A stretch of DNA of 46,876 nt. Source: Phycisphaerae bacterium. Its GTDB lineage: Bacteria > Planctomycetota > Phycisphaerae > Sedimentisphaerales > Anaerobacaceae. Location of the stretch: contig JAUXAB010000024.1 of NCBI GenBank assembly GCA_030615025.1, positions 1 through 46,876 on the forward strand, written 5' to 3'. Shown piece after piece: positions 43,023-46,876 of the stretch (position 1 is its first letter; every line of letters begins with the position of its first letter). A program made the translations under genes and the position numbers. A model generated the notes under the pieces. It saw nothing but the letters and a program-made list of their open reading frames with translations, was not told where the DNA came from and did not search any database.

Positions 43023-44753
43023 CTAACCGTTTGGACCTATGTAGCCTTCTTTCTCAAGGTGTAGGATGATTTGCTGTACGCACTCCTCCGGCGACATCGT
43101 GGTAGTATCGATTGTCAGTTCGGCGTCAGTCGGTTCCTCATAGGGGTCAGATATTCCTGTGAACTCCTTGATAATTCCGGCACGCGCCTTTGCGTAAATA
43201 CCCTTGGGATCGCGTTGTTCACAAACTTCCAAAGGTGTTGCAACATGCACCAGAATAAAACCGCTTCCACTTACGGCTTCGATCATCTGCCTGACTTCCT
43301 TGCGAACGCTGTCATAAGGCGCGATGGGAGCACAAAGTGCAATGCCGCCGTTTTTCGTGATTTCCGAGGCAACGAAGCCGATGCGACGGATATTAAGGTC
43401 TCGGTGTTCTTTCGAAAACCCCAGTTCTGAGGATAAGTTCTTTCGAACGATATCGCCGTCCAGTAGTGTTACCGGTCGTCCACCGGCCTCCAGCAGCTTT
43501 ACCATCAACACGTTTGCCAGAGTTGATTTTCCAGCAGCCGATAGACCTGTAAAGAATATAGTGAACCCGCGCTTGCTACGAGATGGGTAAGTCCGTTTGA
43601 GTTCTTGAACGACTTCCGGAAATGAGAACCAGGAAGGGATATCGCGGCCTGCAGCCAGACGCCCCCTGAGTTCAGTTCCTGAAAGCGTTTTGACCGCCGC
43701 GCCTTTCGGGACCTCATCTACAGGCACATACTCATCTCGGTCCTCCACGTACACCATCATTTTGAAGGGAACCATCTGTATACCAAGCTCGTCTTGATGG
43801 CGTTGGAATACTTCTTGCGCATCATATGGCCCATAGAACGGGCGACCGCTGGAGTCGGAGCCTGGACCGGCGTGGTCTCTGCCAACGATCAAGTGCGTGC
43901 ATCCGTAGTTCTTACGTATAATTGCATGCCATAATGCCTCTCGGGGCCCAGCCAGCCGCATAGCAACAGGTAGCAGGCTTATCATTGCCGTGTTGCGGGG
44001 ATAGTGTTTAAGGATTGATAGATAACATCTGACGCGAGTGTAATGGTCCACGTCGCCTGGTTTGGTCATTCCGACCACCGGATGGATGAGCAGGTTTGCT
44101 TCCAACTCTCTTGCCGCTCTAAAAGTAATCTCTTGATGGGCGCGATGCATGGGATTACGCGTCTGGAACGCAACGACCCGGTGCCATCCCATCGTCGCGA
44201 ATCTATCTCTAAGCTGTCGTGGTGTAAGTCGCAACTCCACAAAATCGTAATGGTTCGGAAGCTGTAAGCATTCCAATTTGCCCCCCACGTACCACGGATT
44301 CGTGCTGTTTGTCAGGTAGGCCACCCCAGGATGCTCGGGATGCGTCGATCCGAATGTCTGTTCTGTTTCCTGCATAAAGTCGGGCTGCCAAACTTCTTCT
44401 ACTCTGAGAACGGCGAGCATGACACCTTCGGGGTCCCGAAGTGCCAACATCGAACCGTTATCCAGCTTCTTTGCCAGTTCTTCAGGTATATCAAGCGTGA
44501 TCGGGATCGGCCAAATGGTTCCGTCTGCTAACCTCATGTTTTCGCAAACACTTTCATAGTCCCCGCGACAAAGGAAACCTCGGAGCGGTGAGAAACCTCC
44601 ATTGGCAAGAAGTTCGAGGTCACAAAGCTGGCGGGGTGTGAGATCCCAAGAAGGCCAATCCCTCGAAAGACGTTTAAGCTCTTCCTGCCTTTCGTGTTCG
44701 ACAGTCAAATTGACAAGCGTGCCCCCGTGGGGCGAGATGAGATTCGAATGCAT
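43023..44753 (-). CDS. Bifunctional ATP sulfurylase / APS kinase
   Basis: A 576-residue fusion that converts sulfate and ATP to APS and then to PAPS. Residues about 1-385 form the ATP sulfurylase with QTRNPMHRAH (197-206), GMTKPGDVDHYTRVRC and GRDHAGPG (291-298). Residues about 395-565 form APS kinase with P-loop GLSAAGKST (403-411), DGDIVRKNLSSELGFS and KGIYAKARAG. The arrangement matches the Sat/CysC fusions of some bacteria. Its place at the head of the locus, with a sulfotransferase downstream, suggests PAPS for polymer sulfation and not only for assimilation. No sulfate reductase gene is in the window. Confidence 0.95.
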   Translation of the reverse strand: MHSNLISPHGGTLVNLTVEHERQEELKRLSRDWPSWDLTPRQLCDLELLANGGFSPLRGFLCRGDYESVCENMRLADGTIWPIPITLDIPEELAKKLDNGSMLALRDPEGVMLAVLRVEEVWQPDFMQETEQTFGSTHPEHPGVAYLTNSTNPWYVGGKLECLQLPNHYDFVELRLTPRQLRDRFATMGWHRVVAFQTRNPMHRAHQEITFRAARELEANLLIHPVVGMTKPGDVDHYTRVRCYLSILKHYPRNTAMISLLPVAMRLAGPREALWHAIIRKNYGCTHLIVGRDHAGPGSDSSGRPFYGPYDAQEVFQRHQDELGIQMVPFKMMVYVEDRDEYVPVDEVPKGAAVKTLSGTELRGRLAAGRDIPSWFSFPEVVQELKRTYPSRSKRGFTIFFTGLSAAGKSTLANVLMVKLLEAGGRPVTLLDGDIVRKNLSSELGFSKEHRDLNIRRIGFVASEITKNGGIALCAPIAPYDSVRKEVRQMIEAVSGSGFILVHVATPLEVCEQRDPKGIYAKARAGIIKEFTGISDPYEEPTDAELTIDTTTMSPEECVQQIILHLEKEGYIGPNG

Positions 44754-44821
44754 TCCTGCTCTCCTTGAATAGGACCTTAGTTTCTACGCAAAAACTCGGC
44801 TTCAGACTGTATATTCCGACT

Positions 44822-45454
44822 TCAGCCAAACCCTCGCAGCATTTCCACAAGAACTTCAGCAGCCTCTTTCTTACGTTCCAATTTACCTGAGTCGGCCTTC
44901 GAGATAGCCATCTTGAATCGACGAATAATACGCTGCTGAGCTAATCTTGTCAATTCGATTGTGTCGGTTGAATCTTTGCCCGTCGGTTTTCTCTCCACCG
45001 ACCAAACGTTCTTGGTTGCCATACATCGAACCACGTCCTCAAGTGTGGCCTTGCGGGAATAGAAAACGATGGGAACTTCCGGATAGTCGGCGGCGACCTT
45101 CTCAGCGAGCTTCAATCCGCCGTTAGCGTTCTGGTTCCATGCGTCAAGGACGCGCTGCAGCCGCTCCCTGGCTCTGAGGTAATTTCTATAGGCAGTCCTA
45201 ATTTCTGCATTATCATTTTCGAGAGATAACGGCTCTGCTCTTAGTGCTTCAATCTCATCTCGATTTGCCGGCCCACGAGGAAAGTACAAGTCAAGAACAA
45301 AAAGATCAGGCATCCAACCTTCTCGACTATTGATCTGGGAGTTAAGTTCAACGTAGTCAGTTGCCGCGACTATATCGAAGGCTCCCCCGAACACATCACG
45401 AAACAGGGGTATCTCAAATTTCTCGTCATCATCGATAAAACAAATCCGGAACAT
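44822..45454 (-). CDS. Atypical response-regulator receiver protein
   Basis: A 210-residue protein from ATG 45454; an upstream TTG at 45472 is less likely. The receiver fold is visible: acidic pocket FIDDDEKF (residues 6-13), phospho-acceptor Asp in DLFVLDLYFP near 51-60, Ser in VFYSRKA near 130 and Lys in ERKPTG near 152. An insertion of about 45 charged residues after the phospho-acceptor strand (RGPANRDEIEALRAEP...) has no counterpart in ordinary receivers. No output domain or kinase gene is present. It lies beside the sulfate-activation gene and may be a regulator of the locus, but this is inference. Confidence 0.65.
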   Translation of the reverse strand: MFRICFIDDDEKFEIPLFRDVFGGAFDIVAATDYVELNSQINSREGWMPDLFVLDLYFPRGPANRDEIEALRAEPLSLENDNAEIRTAYRNYLRARERLQRVLDAWNQNANGGLKLAEKVAADYPEVPIVFYSRKATLEDVVRCMATKNVWSVERKPTGKDSTDTIELTRLAQQRIIRRFKMAISKADSGKLERKKEAAEVLVEMLRGFG

Positions 45455-45552
45455 TACTACTTTTCCAAACAAGTTATCGTGTAGTCACTTGACACGGGGT
45501 TTCTGTAGGGGGGGAACCCATCCTTAAAGTTGTTAGTTACCTGATAACAGCC

Positions 45553-45786
45553 TCAGAGTGACGATTGCCGACTAAAAAGCCTCCCCGGCACAACGGATAG
45601 CCAGAATCTTTCATGCAGATAATAAAGAATAAGTTTTACTGCAACCTCCACAGCCCCCACGCCAGCGGAGAGAGCAAGTTTACCTGTGAATGCAAAGACA
45701 ATCAGGATTGTTGCAGTAGTAGCCAATATTTGCCAGGTTACGGCTTTGACAGCCGAAAGAGTGTGAGGGTCCTTATATCCGTCCAT
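45553..45786 (-). CDS. DUF2061 small membrane protein
   Basis: A 77-residue protein of the DUF2061 family. It starts with a charged segment (MDGYKDPHTLSAVKAVTWQ) followed by two hydrophobic helices (about residues 19-37 and 40-56, AVEVAVKLILYYLHERFW), a family hallmark. I recall members near sulfate-activation and surface-polymer genes, but I have no way to check this here. It is transcribed toward the receiver and ATP sulfurylase genes, which supports a link. Confidence 0.8.
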   Translation of the reverse strand: MDGYKDPHTLSAVKAVTWQILATTATILIVFAFTGKLALSAGVGAVEVAVKLILYYLHERFWLSVVPGRLFSRQSSL

Positions 45787-46040
45787 TTAACCTATCTCCC
45801 AGAACCATAATTTTTCCATCATATACCTTTATCTAAGTGTGCTATCTATAATCAGCAAACAGTCTTTAGCATTTGTGTCACATCTGAAACTCTTGCAAAT
45901 GGCTTTCGGAAGACTTTCAGCCACCTCACCCTCCACCTGGCCGGCTTTCTGCTCCTTTCCTTGTCGGACGCCCCGGCTTTTAGCGATCAGCGGTCAGTAG
46001 TAGTCTGTTTCCTTGTAGCAGATGCCAATTTTGTTCCATT
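45787..46040. other. Intergenic region with a short repeat phrase
   Basis: The gap between the partial transferase gene and the DUF2061 gene. It contains one AGCGATCAGCGGTCAG low-complexity phrase near 45982-45998. No coding frame or hairpin that I can support. Confidence 0.4.
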
Positions 46041-46876
46041 TCATATCAGGTCAACTACATTGTGCTCGTCAAGCAATCGGCTGAACAGCGCTGTTCGCCT
46101 TCCGGCCGATTCTAACGAGCCGTTAACATTGACATCGACCTCAAGATTGCATCCTGAATCGGCTTTTATGTCACTAATGGGAATTTTCATTTTTACCACC
46201 TCTGCCGGGTCGGCTGAGTCAGGATTTCTCTGCCAGGTTAATATGTGAGCCGGGTTATTTCCTTTTTTCAAAGGCAGCTTTATGCTCATAAAGTCTAACT
46301 GTTCAGCGGCTATGCAAACCGCCTGCCACCACTGCTCGAAAGTTTTTGCCCGTCTGAAAAGAAGCTGGAGACTCTCGAAGCTGCGGACTTCCTCTTGTAT
46401 CTGACGGCTTACAGCATACTTCTCCCGCAGGCCGGTTATCGTTTCCCGCAGGCGGACTGAGCCGACAATGCGGAATACGAGTAACAGCAGCAGCAGAATG
46501 CAGAGAAAAATGACAAGAGAGTTAATATTGCGGGTTACCATCATAAACATCCCCAGCCCGGCTACAAGGAGAGTCACTGCGTATATTGTAATAACCACGT
46601 GATGCTGCTTAATCCCCAAATCGCACAGCTTATGGTGGAAATGACTGCGGTCGGGAGCGAACAAAGACCTTCGTTCAAGAAAACGCCGGAGCATAGAAAA
46701 GAGCGTATCAAAGATAGGTATTCCTAAGGCCAGAGCCGGCAGGGCAAGACCAACCAGGGCAGAAGATTTCATTGAGCACATCACGCTCGATGAAGCTATA
46801 GTAAAGCCCAGGAACATACTGCCGCAGTCGCCCATAAAGATCTTCGCCGGGCTAAAGTTAAAGAACAAAAAGCCGG
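46041..46876 (-). CDS. Polyprenyl-phosphate sugar-1-phosphate transferase, 5' end missing
   Basis: The C-terminal part of a WecA/MraY-like transferase; the N-terminus lies beyond the right edge of the window. Codons continue upstream as GFLFFNFSPAKIFMGD, the conserved catalytic loop with the metal-binding Asp in FMGDCGSMFLGF. The HFHH motif follows (DRSHFHHKLCDLG), then membrane helices. It transfers a sugar phosphate, typically GlcNAc-1-phosphate, to undecaprenyl phosphate and thus starts the repeat unit. The last 120 residues form an unusual soluble tail beginning RLRETITGLREKYAVSRQIQ, which lacks any domain I recognise. Confidence 0.88.
   Translation of the reverse strand, partial: GFLFFNFSPAKIFMGDCGSMFLGFTIASSSVMCSMKSSALVGLALPALALGIPIFDTLFSMLRRFLERRSLFAPDRSHFHHKLCDLGIKQHHVVITIYAVTLLVAGLGMFMMVTRNINSLVIFLCILLLLLLVFRIVGSVRLRETITGLREKYAVSRQIQEEVRSFESLQLLFRRAKTFEQWWQAVCIAAEQLDFMSIKLPLKKGNNPAHILTWQRNPDSADPAEVVKMKIPISDIKADSGCNLEVDVNVNGSLESAGRRTALFSRLLDEHNVVDLI

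Overview
The window looks like chromosomal DNA from a planctomycete, probably near the Phycisphaerae/Sedimentisphaerales. This is inferred from three tandem Tat-lipoprotein sulfatases, a PEP-CTERM protein ending VPEPATIALLGLGSLALL plus a basic tail, a FlgI-like lipoprotein with no flagellar genes nearby, and gene borders filled with short low-complexity repeats. No rRNA or other phylogenetic marker is present, so the placement is tentative.

Layout. 1-1375: gene-poor, made of several families of short repeats. 1376-16204 (+ strand): YjbQ-like protein, FlgI-like/HEAT lipoprotein, SMC, a small zinc-ribbon membrane protein, two adjacent M16 peptidase-family proteins with complementary losses, three sulfatases and an unrecognised charged protein. 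16194-19000: an accessory patch with a 7/14-bp tandem array, tRNA-Ser(GCT), a decayed tyrosine recombinase, tRNA-Arg(ACG), and on the minus strand a frameshifted zinc-finger gene coupled to a gene with four tandem helix-turn-helix repeats plus a zinc finger. 19145-19906: a PEP-CTERM surface protein. 20098-20205: a strong minus-strand terminator beside a roughly 70-nt nested stem structure.

20255-46876 (all minus strand): a roughly 26-kb exopolysaccharide locus. Read in the direction of transcription it has a polyprenyl-phosphate sugar-1-phosphate transferase (cut by the window edge), a DUF2061 membrane protein, an atypical receiver protein, bifunctional ATP sulfurylase/APS kinase, a Wzx-type flippase, a nitroreductase-like protein, a polysaccharide pyruvyl transferase, glycosyltransferases, a Wzy/WaaL-type membrane protein, methyltransferases, a sugar-nucleotide epimerase resembling dTDP-L-rhamnose 4-epimerase, a bi-domain dehydrogenase, an alpha/alpha-barrel protein, a DUF354 protein, a PAPS-type sulfotransferase, a deacetylase-like protein, a Gfo/Idh/MocA oxidoreductase, a conserved protein of unknown function, WecB and a VanZ-like protein.

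Together these suggest a Wzx/Wzy-type polymer containing amino sugars and carrying sulfate, pyruvate and possibly methyl groups. PAPS would be made by the locus itself. The sulfatases on the other side of the tRNA region might act on sulfated glycans, but a link to this polymer is only inference. Two gene remnants inside the locus and a clearly AT-richer block at 23753-26658 point to recent reshuffling.

The least explained items are the four-HTH/zinc-finger protein with its coupled frameshifted partner, the structured element at 20136-20205, the split-function M16 pair, and the repeats that supply the 3' ends of several coding regions.
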